The notes under the pieces: generated by a model
Told to the model about the DNA's origin: nothing
What the model saw: only the letters and a program-made list of their open reading frames with translations
The model's database searches: none
Made by a program: the position numbers and the translations under genes
Source of the DNA: Lachnospiraceae bacterium
GTDB taxonomy: Bacteria; Bacillota; Clostridia; Lachnospirales; Lachnospiraceae
Assembly: GCA_024699045.1 (NCBI GenBank)
Contig: JAILQK010000136.1
Location: 1 to 38,500 of the forward strand
Direction of reading: 5' to 3'
Length of the DNA stretch: 38,500 nt
Part shown: one piece after another, positions 17,323 through 26,120 of the stretch
Layout of the letters: each line of letters opens with the position of its first letter
Numbering within the stretch: the stretch's first letter is position 1

Positions 17323-17754
17323 TTGGATATAAAACGTGTGGCACCGGAAACTACGGATATAATAAGACATGTCAACGGTAATGGATCCAGATCCAATCTG
17401 CGCAACAGGGAGAGGACAAGGAGGAGTGATACGGAACGGCCGAAACACCGTGATGATGACCTTGTATTCGGACTGTTCTCAAAGAGGATGCTAGGATATA
17501 TCACTCTCGGGATCCTTTTTGTCATATCACTGATCTTCGGAGTGATACAGCTTGGAATGACGGTTCCCGTTTATGTGATAGTACTTGTTTCATGTACCCT
17601 TATGGGGATCCTTCTTTCCGGGTCTCCCGGGTTTGTATCTGTAATAATGGCAGCGCTGCTTTTGGTGGTCGGAGCGATAACATCACTGTTTCCCGCGGTC
17701 GCTATCGGGGTGGCGATGCTCGTTGCTTCTTCCATGATCGTCAGGGGGGATTAA
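17323..17754 (+). CDS. Small membrane protein with basic N-terminus
   Basis: 143 residues, not recognised. Translation most likely starts at TTG 17323, because GGAGGGTGAG (17311-17320) lies at ideal spacing and no ATG is suitably placed. Residues 1-48 are hydrophilic and rich in Arg and Asn (for example NLRNRERTRRSD), followed by three or four hydrophobic segments (about 56-77, 80-100, 104-122, 123-139). Basic residues before the first helix favour a cytoplasmic N-terminus. The stop is 2 nt before argH, so it is the first gene of that message. No link to arginine synthesis is evident from the sequence. Confidence 0.72.
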   Translation: MDIKRVAPETTDIIRHVNGNGSRSNLRNRERTRRSDTERPKHRDDDLVFGLFSKRMLGYITLGILFVISLIFGVIQLGMTVPVYVIVLVSCTLMGILLSGSPGFVSVIMAALLLVVGAITSLFPAVAIGVAMLVASSMIVRGD

Positions 17755-17756
17755 TA

Positions 17757-19151
17757 ATGGCCAATCTCTGGGGTGGCAGATTCACGGAGGCTACCGATGC
17801 TTCTGCCTACAGGTTCAACCAGTCGATATCGTTTGACAGGAGAATGTATAAAGAGGATATAGAGGGTTCCATCGCGCATGCACGCATGCTCGGAAAGCAG
17901 GGGATCGTCTCCGAAGAGGAAAGCCGGGAGATGATAAGGGGCCTTGAGGAGATAAAGGAGGATATCGATTCCGGAAAGCTTGTTATTTCCGAAGAGGCCG
18001 AGGATATCCACAGCTTTATAGAGTCCGTGCTGACACAGAGGATCGGAGAAGCCGGGAAGAAGCTTCATACCGGAAGGTCACGCAATGATCAGGTCGCTCT
18101 TGACATGAAGCTTTATACAAGAGGGCGTGTTTCGGAAACGGACGGTCTTTTGGATAAGCTTCAGAGAGTACTGCTTTCCGTTATGGAGCAGAATACCGAG
18201 ACCTTCATGCCGGGATTTACCCATCTGCAGAAGGCCCAGCCGGTGACGCTCGCTCATCATATGGGGGCATATTTTGAGATGTTCATAAGGGATCGTCACA
18301 GACTTGCCGATATATATCAGAGGATGAACACCTGTCCTCTGGGTTCCGGGGCGCTTGCGGGGACGACCTATGAGCTTGACAGGGATATGACGGCGGAAAC
18401 ACTCGGATTTACCGGAGGCCCCACCAGAAATTCGATGGATTCGGTTTCCGACAGGGATTATCTGATAGAGTATCTGTCCGCGCTTTCGGTCATCATGATG
18501 CATCTGTCAAGGTTTTCCGAGGAGATCATCATCTGGAATTCGAACGAATACCGGTTTGTTGAGATCGATGACAGGTACAGTACGGGTTCATCCATAATGC
18601 CCCAAAAGAAGAATCCGGATATCGCGGAGCTTGTGAGAGGCAAAACGGGAAGGGTTTACGGGGCGCTCATGTCGCTCCTTGTCACCATGAAGGGCATCCC
18701 GCTCGCATATGACAAGGATATGCAGGAGGACAAGGAAGTAGCCTTCGATGCCATGGATACGGTGAATGACTGCTTAAGAGAATTTACGGGCATGTTAAGT
18801 ACGATAAGTTTCAATAAGGACATCATGGAGGACAGCGCCAAAAAAGGCTTTACCAATGCGACCGATGCGGCGGATTATCTGGTCAAAAAGGGAGTTCCTT
18901 TCCGCGACGCGCATTCCGTGGTCGGAAGGCTCGTGCTGAAATGTGTCGGTTCGGGGATATCCATGGACATGCTCTCGATGGACGATTATAAAGCTGAAAG
19001 TCCTGTGTTTGAAGAAGATATATATGAAGCCATTTCAATGAAAAACTGTGTTGAAAAAAGGCTGACCAAAGGCGCTCCCGGAAGGGAACGGATGAATGAA
19101 GCCATCAGATTCTACCGGGTCTATCTGGAGGATATGGCGGGACAGGAATAA
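17757..19151 (+). CDS. argH: Argininosuccinate lyase
   Basis: 464 residues from ATG 17757, behind AGGGGGG within the end of the preceding gene; a longer in-frame start at 17592 would overlap that gene and add unconserved sequence. ArgH splits argininosuccinate into arginine and fumarate, the last step of arginine synthesis. It carries the family's NLWGGRF N-terminus, LHTGRSRNDQVALDMKLY, the FTHLQKAQPVTLAHHM segment with the catalytic His region, and the superfamily signature GSSIMPQKKNPDIAELVRGK with the catalytic Ser. argG is not adjacent. An asd gene follows after 22 nt. Confidence 0.97.
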   Translation: MANLWGGRFTEATDASAYRFNQSISFDRRMYKEDIEGSIAHARMLGKQGIVSEEESREMIRGLEEIKEDIDSGKLVISEEAEDIHSFIESVLTQRIGEAGKKLHTGRSRNDQVALDMKLYTRGRVSETDGLLDKLQRVLLSVMEQNTETFMPGFTHLQKAQPVTLAHHMGAYFEMFIRDRHRLADIYQRMNTCPLGSGALAGTTYELDRDMTAETLGFTGGPTRNSMDSVSDRDYLIEYLSALSVIMMHLSRFSEEIIIWNSNEYRFVEIDDRYSTGSSIMPQKKNPDIAELVRGKTGRVYGALMSLLVTMKGIPLAYDKDMQEDKEVAFDAMDTVNDCLREFTGMLSTISFNKDIMEDSAKKGFTNATDAADYLVKKGVPFRDAHSVVGRLVLKCVGSGISMDMLSMDDYKAESPVFEEDIYEAISMKNCVEKRLTKGAPGRERMNEAIRFYRVYLEDMAGQE

Positions 19152-19173
19152 TTTTATTCTAAGGAGAAGAGAT

Positions 19174-20262
19174 ATGGACAGACTAAAAGTAGCCATACTT
19201 GGCGGAACAGGTATGGTAGGGCAGAGATTTATCGCACTGCTTTCGGATCATCCGTGGTTTGAGGTGGCGGCCATAGCCGCAAGCCCCAGGTCGGCGGGAA
19301 AGACATACAGCGAAGCGGCAGGAGACAGATGGAAGCTTGAGACTCCCATGCCTGATGCGGTTAAAGACATGATCGTAAAGGACGTTTCGGATGTGGCAGC
19401 TGTAGCCGGGGAAGTGGACTTTTGCTTCTCGGCGGTCGACATGACAAAGGATGAGATAAAGAGGATCGAGGAAGAATATGCCAGGGCCGAGACCCCTGTA
19501 GTATCCAATAACTCGGCGCACAGATGGACTCCGGACGTACCGATGCTGATCCCCGAGGTCAATCCCGAACATGCAGAGGTGATCAAATATCAGAAAAAGC
19601 GGCTCGGGACCGAGCGCGGTTTTGTTGCCGTAAAGCCCAACTGCTCGATCCAGGCGTATGCCCCCGCGGTTTATATCTGGAGAGAATTTAAGCCGCAAAG
19701 ACTGGTCGTTTCGACATATCAGGCAATATCGGGAGCGGGAAAGACCTTTAAGGACTGGCCTGAAATGGTGGGCAATGTGATCCCCTATATCGGCGGGGAA
19801 GAAGAAAAGAGCGAAAAAGAGCCTTTGAAGATCTACGGTCATATCGACGAAGCGAGCGGGAGCATCATCCCGGCCGAGGGACCGCTGATCACCTCACAGT
19901 GTATTAGGATCCCGGTACTGAACGGTCATACGGCTTCGGTATTTATCGATTTTGAAAAAAAACCGTCGGCCGAGGAGCTGATAGAGGCATTGGTATCCTT
20001 CAAAGGAGAACCTCAGGAGCTTGCGCTTCCTTCGGCGCCAAAGCAGTTCATTCAATATCTTGAGGATGATAACAGACCTCAGATCACCCTTGATGTCGAT
20101 TATGAGCGAGGCTTCGGGATCTCCATAGGGAGACTCAGAAAAGATACGCTTTTTGATTATAAATTTGTGGGCCTTGCCCATAATACCGTAAGAGGAGCAG
20201 CGGGAGGAGCGGTACTTGGAGCCGAACTCCTTACGGCCAAAGGATATATAAAGTCAAAGTAA
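19174..20262 (+). CDS. asd: Aspartate-semialdehyde dehydrogenase (archaeal/fungal type)
   Basis: 362 residues from ATG 19174, which follows AAGGAGAAGAG; the frame also opens earlier inside argH, but that extension is unconserved. Asd reduces aspartyl phosphate with NADPH to the semialdehyde that feeds lysine, diaminopimelate, threonine and methionine. The N-terminus KVAILGGTGMVGQRF is the NADP site, and Cys 157 in VKPNCSIQAYAPAV is the predicted nucleophile. The segments YQAISGAGKTFKDWPEMVGN and VVSNNSAHRWTPDVPMLIPEVNP match the branch typical of archaea and fungi rather than the enteric branch. It is followed within 1 nt by the EAL gene. Confidence 0.94.
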   Translation: MDRLKVAILGGTGMVGQRFIALLSDHPWFEVAAIAASPRSAGKTYSEAAGDRWKLETPMPDAVKDMIVKDVSDVAAVAGEVDFCFSAVDMTKDEIKRIEEEYARAETPVVSNNSAHRWTPDVPMLIPEVNPEHAEVIKYQKKRLGTERGFVAVKPNCSIQAYAPAVYIWREFKPQRLVVSTYQAISGAGKTFKDWPEMVGNVIPYIGGEEEKSEKEPLKIYGHIDEASGSIIPAEGPLITSQCIRIPVLNGHTASVFIDFEKKPSAEELIEALVSFKGEPQELALPSAPKQFIQYLEDDNRPQITLDVDYERGFGISIGRLRKDTLFDYKFVGLAHNTVRGAAGGAVLGAELLTAKGYIKSK

Positions 20263-20263
20263 C

Positions 20264-21991
20264 ATGCCTGATTATGAGATCGTCAAACAGAAAACAGAGA
20301 GCCTGATCCGTAAATTCATCCGTAATAAAGCGGAAAAGGAAGATTACCGTGAGATATACGATCTTCTCGGGGTCGTGAAGGTAAGCCTGATGATGGGGAT
20401 TACGAATGAAACGCTCTCAAGAAATATGAGCCCGGAGTTTGTGGTAGAAACGGATAGAGCAGACGACGGATCTATTGTCCTGTTTGACACCGGAGCTCCG
20501 CATGGAGCGGAGCTTCGTTTTTTATATTCAAGGATCACGGCCGATGATACCACCTGTACATGGTACATCGATCCTAAGATCTCTCCGGACAGCATCGATA
20601 AGGATGAGTACTCATTCATCGCTGATAAAATGTATATGCTCCAGAGCATCATCAATATGAGGAGGATGCTGAAATTTGCGAGGAATAACGATGCGCAGTC
20701 GGGGATCCCGAACGGCGTGGGGATCAAGGTGCTGTTCAGTGAGTCCAGAGAGGCTAATCCGGATATTAATTATTCGGTCCTGTTCATAAACCTCCAGAAC
20801 TTTAACTATATCAATGAAAGCATCGGTTCCCGCGGAGGGGACGAAGTGCTGATCCAGTATTCAAGGAGGCTTACGCTTTTTGTGGAGCCCGATGAAGGAG
20901 TCTGCCGCATGGGGGGCGATAATTTCGTTTTCTATGTTAAGCCTGAGAATCTGGACAGGCTTATAGGTCTGATCTCAACTATAAGCATAGGGGATCTGAA
21001 AACGGCGCCGGAGAAGACTTTTATTCTCTCGGCCTGGATAGGGGTGTCCGCCAACGATAAGATCGACGAGGATATAGCAACGCGGATCGAGCATGCCAGC
21101 ATCGCCTGCTCGATCGCAAAGCAGAGACTTAAGCAGCCCGTAGTCTATTTTTCGGATAAGCTTAGGGCGATAACCGACAACAATCAGATGATCGCGTCGA
21201 TCTTTATGCCTGCGCTTTCCGCACATGAATTTCTCCCTTATTTCCAGCCCAAGGTCGATATGAGAACGGGAGAGCTGTCCGGCTTTGAGACGTTGTGCCG
21301 CTGGAAGCACGACGGTAATTTCATCTTTCCCGATCAGTTCATTCCGGTCATAGACCGGCTCGGACTTACATATGAGCTTGATATGGAGATGCTCCGCGTT
21401 ACCTGTCAGGCTATAAGACAATGGAAGGAGATGGGACTGAATCCTCCGATCGTTTCGGTGAACTTTTCAAGGAAGGACATCTTTGTCCCGAATATAGAGA
21501 GGGAGATCGGAAAAGTCGCGGAATCCTTCGGGATCACGCCTGACAGGCTTGAGATCGAGATCACGGAAACCTCTACCGAATCCGAGTATGCAAGGATAAT
21601 AGATTTTACGGGAAATCTGAAAAGTATGGGATTCAGGATCGCGATAGATGATTTCGGGACCGGTTATTCCTCGATCTCTTTGATCCATAATATAAACGCC
21701 GATGTGATAAAGATAGATAAAAGCTTTGTGACGGCCGTAAATAAGGATTCCAAGACGGAGATCCTTGTCGAGAGCATAATCCATATCGGAAGCAGGCTTG
21801 ATATGGAGCTTGTCGCGGAGGGAGTGGAGACTGCAAAGGAGGGGCGGATCCTGATGGATCTGGGCTGCCACATCGCCCAGGGTTATTATTACGGTAAGCC
21901 TTCGGATTTTGATACCGCCACGCAGCAGTTAAAAGATAATCCGTTTAAACCCATCCCGGATGAGGATCCGGACGGGTTATCCGATACTTAG
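20264..21991 (+). CDS. EAL-domain protein (c-di-GMP phosphodiesterase type) with degenerate GGDEF
   Basis: 575 residues with no signal peptide or membrane segment, so cytoplasmic. An N-terminal region (about 1-150) that I do not recognise precedes a GGDEF-like domain (about 165-275) whose signature is GGDNF (217-221), with Glu replaced by Asn, so cyclase activity is doubtful. The EAL domain (about 315-560) looks complete: PYFQPKVD, the E of ETL (342-344), VNFSRKD, EIEITETS, IDDFGTGYSS with Asp 462-463, VIKIDKSFV and LVAEGVET. It probably hydrolyses c-di-GMP, perhaps with GTP or c-di-GMP binding by the GGDNF domain as a control. The ATG is 1 nt after the asd stop with no clear ribosome site, which suggests coupled translation. 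Confidence 0.92.
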   Translation: MPDYEIVKQKTESLIRKFIRNKAEKEDYREIYDLLGVVKVSLMMGITNETLSRNMSPEFVVETDRADDGSIVLFDTGAPHGAELRFLYSRITADDTTCTWYIDPKISPDSIDKDEYSFIADKMYMLQSIINMRRMLKFARNNDAQSGIPNGVGIKVLFSESREANPDINYSVLFINLQNFNYINESIGSRGGDEVLIQYSRRLTLFVEPDEGVCRMGGDNFVFYVKPENLDRLIGLISTISIGDLKTAPEKTFILSAWIGVSANDKIDEDIATRIEHASIACSIAKQRLKQPVVYFSDKLRAITDNNQMIASIFMPALSAHEFLPYFQPKVDMRTGELSGFETLCRWKHDGNFIFPDQFIPVIDRLGLTYELDMEMLRVTCQAIRQWKEMGLNPPIVSVNFSRKDIFVPNIEREIGKVAESFGITPDRLEIEITETSTESEYARIIDFTGNLKSMGFRIAIDDFGTGYSSISLIHNINADVIKIDKSFVTAVNKDSKTEILVESIIHIGSRLDMELVAEGVETAKEGRILMDLGCHIAQGYYYGKPSDFDTATQQLKDNPFKPIPDEDPDGLSDT

Positions 21992-22003
21992 GAGAGATCA
22001 GTT

Positions 22004-24190
22004 TTGGGAAAAACTCTCATTATCACCGAAAAACCGTCGGTTGCCAGAGAATACGCTTCTATTCTCCATGTCAGCGGCAAGGGAGACGGGGTCATCGAAA
22101 ATGAATCCTATGTAATAACCTGGTGCTACGGACATCTCGTCGAGATGTCTTATCCCGATGCCTATGATGAAAAGTTCAAAAAATGGAATATGAACGATCT
22201 GCCGTTCCTTCCCGAGGAATATAAATATGCCGTTATCCCTTCGGCCAAAAAACAGTACAAGGTCGTGAACGGATGTCTGCACCGGGAGGATGTCTCGGAG
22301 GTCCTGTGGGCAGGAGACTCCGGACGTGAGGGACAGGTCATAGAGGAGCTTATCCGCATGCAGGGCGGGGTACGGACCGGACTTAAAGAGCGCCGGGTAT
22401 GGATCGATTCCACGACCGAGGATGAGATAAAGCGCGGGATGGAAGAGGCAAAGCCCTATGAAGACTACCGTAATCTTGCAAATGCCGGGATAATGAGGGC
22501 GATCGAAGACTATTCGATGGGGATCAATTTCTCAAGAGTTCTTTCCGTTAAGTACGGAAGGATGATGAATGAAGCCGCGGGTACAAAGAAGTATGCGGCG
22601 ATAGCGGTGGGAAGGGTCATGTCCTGCGTGCTTGGCATGGTAGTAAGAAGGGAAAGAGAGATAAGGGCTTTTGCCGAAACGCCTTTTTATAAGCTACAGG
22701 CGGTATTTCGCAAGGGGGAGGCCTCTTTTACCGGGGAATGGAAGGCGGTCAAGGGCTCCGCTTATTTTGAATCACCTCTTTTGTATTCGGAAAAAGGCTT
22801 TAAGGAAGAGAAGGATGCCAGGGCGCTTATAGACTCCATGAGCGAGTTTAAGAGCGGACTGATATTCAAGACCGACAGGAAGGATGAGAACCGAAAACCT
22901 CCGCTGCTCTATAACCTTGCGGAGCTTCAGGCGGCATGCAGCAAAAGATTTAAGATAAGCCCGGATCAGACTCTGGATATCGCGCAGACCCTCTATGAAG
23001 CGAAGCTTACGACTTATCCCAGGACCGATGCGAGAGTGCTTACTACCGCGGTGGCAAAGGAGATCACGAAGAATCTCGGAGGTCTTTACAGATACAGTCC
23101 GGTCAGTGAATTCGTGCTTAAGATAAGGGACGATAAGCTGTATACGGGACTCGAAAAGAGCATGTATGTGGACGACAGCAAGGTGACCGACCATTATGCG
23201 ATCATACCGACCGGTGACGTATCGCGGCTTGCCTCCATGTCAGAGCTTCAAAGATCCGTTTATGACATGATCGTAAGACGGTTCCTGTCCATATTCTATC
23301 CGCCTGCGGTGTTTGAAAAGGTTCAGATCACAACGGCCGTCAGCCGCGAAAAGTTCTTCACGAACGTCAAGGTGCTTAAAAGTCCCGGCTTCTATGAGAT
23401 AACCGGACAGGATAAGCCTAAAAAGACGGATCCGGAGGATGATGACAGATCAAAGGATGAGGACGAAGTCTCGACGAGCGCCGAGCTTCTGACCCTGCTT
23501 TCAGGTCTTAAAAAAGGTGATATCGCAGACCTTGACGGGATCACGATAAAGGAGGGCAAGACCAGCCCGCCCAAGCGGTATAACTCCGGGACAATGATAC
23601 TTGCCATGGAAAACGCCGGACAGCTCATAGAGGACGAAGAGCTCAGGGCGGAGATCAAAGGCGCCGGAATAGGGACTTCGGCGACCAGAGCGGGGATCAT
23701 AGAAAAGCTTGTAAAGAACGACTACCTTAAACTCAACAAAAAGACACAGATCCTTACCCCGTCGGTAATGGGTGAGATGATATACGAGATAGTCCTCATG
23801 ACGATACCTTCGATGCTTGAGCCCAAGATGACCGCAAGCTGGGAAAAAGGGCTTTCACAGCTCGAGCAGGGCGATATCTCTCCCGAAGTCTACAGAGACA
23901 AGCTCGAACAGTACGTCACGAAATATGTGAATTCGGTAAAATCCCGGAACCTCCAGGCGGCGATCGCCGTGAAGCTTAGGCAGGTGACCGAGGTCAACAA
24001 AACGACCGGGGGTGCCGGAAAGAAAACCAGCGGCAAGAAGGGTGCCGGAAAGAAAACCGCGGATAAGCAAACCGGCGGAAAAGAAACCAACGGAGAGCAG
24101 GGCGGGGATAAGCAAACTGCCGGCAAGAAAACCGCGGATAAGCAAACCGCGGATAAGCAAACCGGCGGAAAGCAGGATGCGGGATCATAA
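22004..24190 (+). CDS. topB: DNA topoisomerase III with Lys/Thr/Gly-rich repeat tail
   Basis: 728 residues, starting at TTG 22004 behind AGGAGAG; the product begins GKTLIITEKPSVAREYASIL, the Toprim start of the TopB family, and no ATG fits better. Type IA enzyme that passes single strands and decatenates DNA. The Toprim acidic residues lie in WAGDSGREGQVIEELI; the catalytic tyrosine is Tyr 338 in TTYPRTDARVL. The core ends near residue 665. In place of zinc ribbons it has a tail of about 62 residues (667-728) made of near-repeats such as GKKTADKQT, highly basic and likely disordered. The acidic linker PEDDDRSKDEDE (about 475-490) is also unusual. The gene lies between the EAL gene and a beta-helix protein gene. 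It could be a TopB of plasmid origin, but base composition is like its neighbours. Confidence 0.92.
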   Translation: MGKTLIITEKPSVAREYASILHVSGKGDGVIENESYVITWCYGHLVEMSYPDAYDEKFKKWNMNDLPFLPEEYKYAVIPSAKKQYKVVNGCLHREDVSEVLWAGDSGREGQVIEELIRMQGGVRTGLKERRVWIDSTTEDEIKRGMEEAKPYEDYRNLANAGIMRAIEDYSMGINFSRVLSVKYGRMMNEAAGTKKYAAIAVGRVMSCVLGMVVRREREIRAFAETPFYKLQAVFRKGEASFTGEWKAVKGSAYFESPLLYSEKGFKEEKDARALIDSMSEFKSGLIFKTDRKDENRKPPLLYNLAELQAACSKRFKISPDQTLDIAQTLYEAKLTTYPRTDARVLTTAVAKEITKNLGGLYRYSPVSEFVLKIRDDKLYTGLEKSMYVDDSKVTDHYAIIPTGDVSRLASMSELQRSVYDMIVRRFLSIFYPPAVFEKVQITTAVSREKFFTNVKVLKSPGFYEITGQDKPKKTDPEDDDRSKDEDEVSTSAELLTLLSGLKKGDIADLDGITIKEGKTSPPKRYNSGTMILAMENAGQLIEDEELRAEIKGAGIGTSATRAGIIEKLVKNDYLKLNKKTQILTPSVMGEMIYEIVLMTIPSMLEPKMTASWEKGLSQLEQGDISPEVYRDKLEQYVTKYVNSVKSRNLQAAIAVKLRQVTEVNKTTGGAGKKTSGKKGAGKKTADKQTGGKETNGEQGGDKQTAGKKTADKQTADKQTGGKQDAGS
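24011..24178 (+). repeat. Short tandem and dispersed repeats in the 3' end of topB
   Basis: The 18-mer GGTGCCGGAAAGAAAACC occurs at 24011 and 24041, and the 15-mer ACCGCGGATAAGCAA occurs at 24056, 24131 and 24146, the last two in direct tandem. ACCGGCGGAAA also recurs (24071, 24161). The units are multiples of 3, so they code for a five-residue K-rich repeat. Such repeats can expand or contract without shifting the frame. Confidence 0.9.
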
Positions 24191-24210
24191 TACAGGCGAA
24201 GGAGAATAAA

Positions 24211-24906
24211 ATGGAAAACGCAAAAGTAAAGGATCTTTATACTCTGAGTGAGAGTATGGCGGGAGAGTGGCTCAGCGGATTCGAATATCCCTGGGAAGCG
24301 CTTAAGGAGATAGGTTATATCATAAAAAAGCTTTCACGTCATCTGGACCTCGATATCTATGAAAAACGCGGAGAGGACATCTGGATCGCCAGGAGCGCAA
24401 AGGTCTGGCCCACGGTCTCGGTCACCGGCCCCTGCATCATAGGAGAAAGGACCGAACTCAGGCAGTGCGCGTTTATCAGAGGCAATGCGCTTGTAGGGGA
24501 AGACTGCGTGGTAGGCAATTCCACGGAGCTTAAGAACGTGATCCTTTTCAATCATGTACAGGTGCCTCACTATAATTATGTCGGAGATTCCATCCTGGGC
24601 TTTTATTCACATATGGGGGCGGGCTCTATAACATCAAACGTTAAATCGGACAAGACCCATGTGGTCGTCAAGGACCGTGTTTCGGGAGAGGAGATCGATA
24701 CCGGCCTTAAGAAATTCGGTGCGATGCTCGGAGATCACGTGGAAGTGGGCTGCAATTCCGTATTGAACCCGGGTACCGTTATCGGGAAAAACACCAATAT
24801 CTATCCGCTGTCCCGTGTCAGGGGGGTTGTTCCTCCGGACAGTATCTACAAGGATCGGGATAACGTGATCATAAAGCAGGCGGACGGTTCGATTGTAACG
24901 AAATAA
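24211..24906 (+). CDS. Left-handed beta-helix (hexapeptide repeat) protein, GlmU C-domain-like
   Basis: 231 residues. After an N-terminal helical part of about 60 residues (SMAGEWLSGFEYPWEALKEI), residues about 62-205 show hexapeptide-type repeats with spaced small hydrophobics: VTGPCIIGERTEL, AFIRGNALVGEDCVVGN, then GAMLGDHVEVGCNSVLNPGTVIGKNTNIYP. This resembles the acetyltransferase half of GlmU and sugar-nucleotidyltransferase C-domains, but the nucleotidyltransferase half is missing. The NHVQVPHYNYVGDSILG segment is reminiscent of the GlmU active region. Acyl or nucleotide-sugar transfer is possible; the substrate cannot be read from the sequence. ATG 24211 follows AAGGAG. Confidence 0.82.
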   Translation: MENAKVKDLYTLSESMAGEWLSGFEYPWEALKEIGYIIKKLSRHLDLDIYEKRGEDIWIARSAKVWPTVSVTGPCIIGERTELRQCAFIRGNALVGEDCVVGNSTELKNVILFNHVQVPHYNYVGDSILGFYSHMGAGSITSNVKSDKTHVVVKDRVSGEEIDTGLKKFGAMLGDHVEVGCNSVLNPGTVIGKNTNIYPLSRVRGVVPPDSIYKDRDNVIIKQADGSIVTK

Positions 24907-24968
24907 GACTTTGTGATAACATATTACTCGGTAAACATGCATCGCGGCAGATCAAAAAGGAGGAGAGC

Positions 24969-26111
24969 ATGATAAATCTGACACTTGACGGCGTAGAGGA
25001 AGCACAGGAGAGCACGGCTCCGGTTTCACAGCCTCCGGCCGAGGTCACAGTGGAGGCGCAGATCGACGAGATCAAAAAGCAGGTTGAAGCGTTGACTCCG
25101 GAGGAGCAGAAGCAGGTAGATGAGTTTTCGGCAAAGATCGATCTGCATGATGCGACGCTTATATCAAGATACGGCGAGAGCGCCCGTACAAAGGCCACAA
25201 GCTTTGCGGATGAGGCGCTCAAGGGGGTAAGAGGAAAGGATGCCGGAGAGATAGGCAAGCTCCTTACCCAGCTGACGGTTCAGGTTAAAAAATGCGATCC
25301 GGGCGATCCGGGCGGATTCAAGCTCCTTAAGACCGCAAAGAGAAAGGCCGAGGAGATAAAGGTGCAGTACGGCAAGGTGAGCGCGGCGATCGATGAGATC
25401 GGCAAGGAACTTGACGGACAGAGGATGAAGCTCCTTGTGGATATCGATAAGCTTGACAGGATGTATGATGAGAATCTTGAGTATTATAAGGAACTCACCA
25501 TGTACATCCTTGCGGGAAAGCAGAAGCTCAAGGAGACCGAGGAAGGAGAACTCCGGGAGCTTCACAGGAAAGCTCAGGAGACAGGCTCTCAGGAGGATGC
25601 CTGGGCCTATCAGGATCTCCAGGAAAAGTGCCGGCAGTTTGAGAAACAGCTCTATGACATGGAGCTTACCCGTACGACCTGCATGCAGCTTGCGCCCCAG
25701 ATAAGGATGGTTCAGAGAACGGATCAGGAGATGGCCAGAAGTCTTTACACCTCCTCAACCGATACGATCTCTCTATGGAAGAGGCGCGTCAGTCTCGCGC
25801 TTGCAATGGAAAACAGCAGGGCGGCGATTGATATGCAGAGGGCGGTCTCCGACATGACGAACAAGATGATGCGGGAGCAGTCGGCTGCGCTTAAGATGAA
25901 CGCCATAGATGCGGCAAGGGAGTCCGAAAAAGGCATCATAGACATCGAGACGCTCAAACAGGCAAATACGGATATCATCACCATGATCGACGAGGTCATA
26001 AAGATACAGGACGAAGGAAGAGCAAGGCGCCGCAATGCCGAGGCTGAGCTTCAGAACATCGAGGATGAACTGAAAAACAAACTTATAGGAGTTCAGAAGG
26101 ACAAGATCTGA
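24969..26111 (+). CDS. TelA/KlaA-family protein (toxic anion resistance family)
   Basis: 380 residues, soluble and almost entirely helical, with coiled-coil character. The stretch IDLHDATLISRYGESARTKATSFADEAL, the KLLTQLTVQVK segment and the C-terminal MQRAVSDMTNKMMREQSAALKMNAIDAARESEKGIIDIETLKQ are typical of TelA. The family was named for tellurite resistance on plasmids, but chromosomal members are more widely linked to envelope or phage stress and their mechanism is unknown. The start is well set by AAGGAGGAG. It is the first gene of a three-gene unit: the XpaC-like gene follows by 9 nt and a VWA lipoprotein gene overlaps that. TelA-XpaC pairing is common in Firmicutes, which supports both calls. 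Confidence 0.9.
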   Translation: MINLTLDGVEEAQESTAPVSQPPAEVTVEAQIDEIKKQVEALTPEEQKQVDEFSAKIDLHDATLISRYGESARTKATSFADEALKGVRGKDAGEIGKLLTQLTVQVKKCDPGDPGGFKLLKTAKRKAEEIKVQYGKVSAAIDEIGKELDGQRMKLLVDIDKLDRMYDENLEYYKELTMYILAGKQKLKETEEGELRELHRKAQETGSQEDAWAYQDLQEKCRQFEKQLYDMELTRTTCMQLAPQIRMVQRTDQEMARSLYTSSTDTISLWKRRVSLALAMENSRAAIDMQRAVSDMTNKMMREQSAALKMNAIDAARESEKGIIDIETLKQANTDIITMIDEVIKIQDEGRARRRNAEAELQNIEDELKNKLIGVQKDKI

Positions 26112-26120
26112 TATCTGGTT

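Noticed and set aside
17196-17381. Small open frame in the leader of the argH operon (about 61 codons)
   Set aside because: No ribosome site, and it overlaps the better-supported TTG gene in another frame; it could only be a leader peptide by speculation.
24911-24939. Possible promoter (TTGTGA with AT-rich downstream) before the TelA-like gene
   Set aside because: No hexamer close to TATAAT at 16-18 bp spacing. The 62-nt gap could hold a promoter, but I cannot support one.
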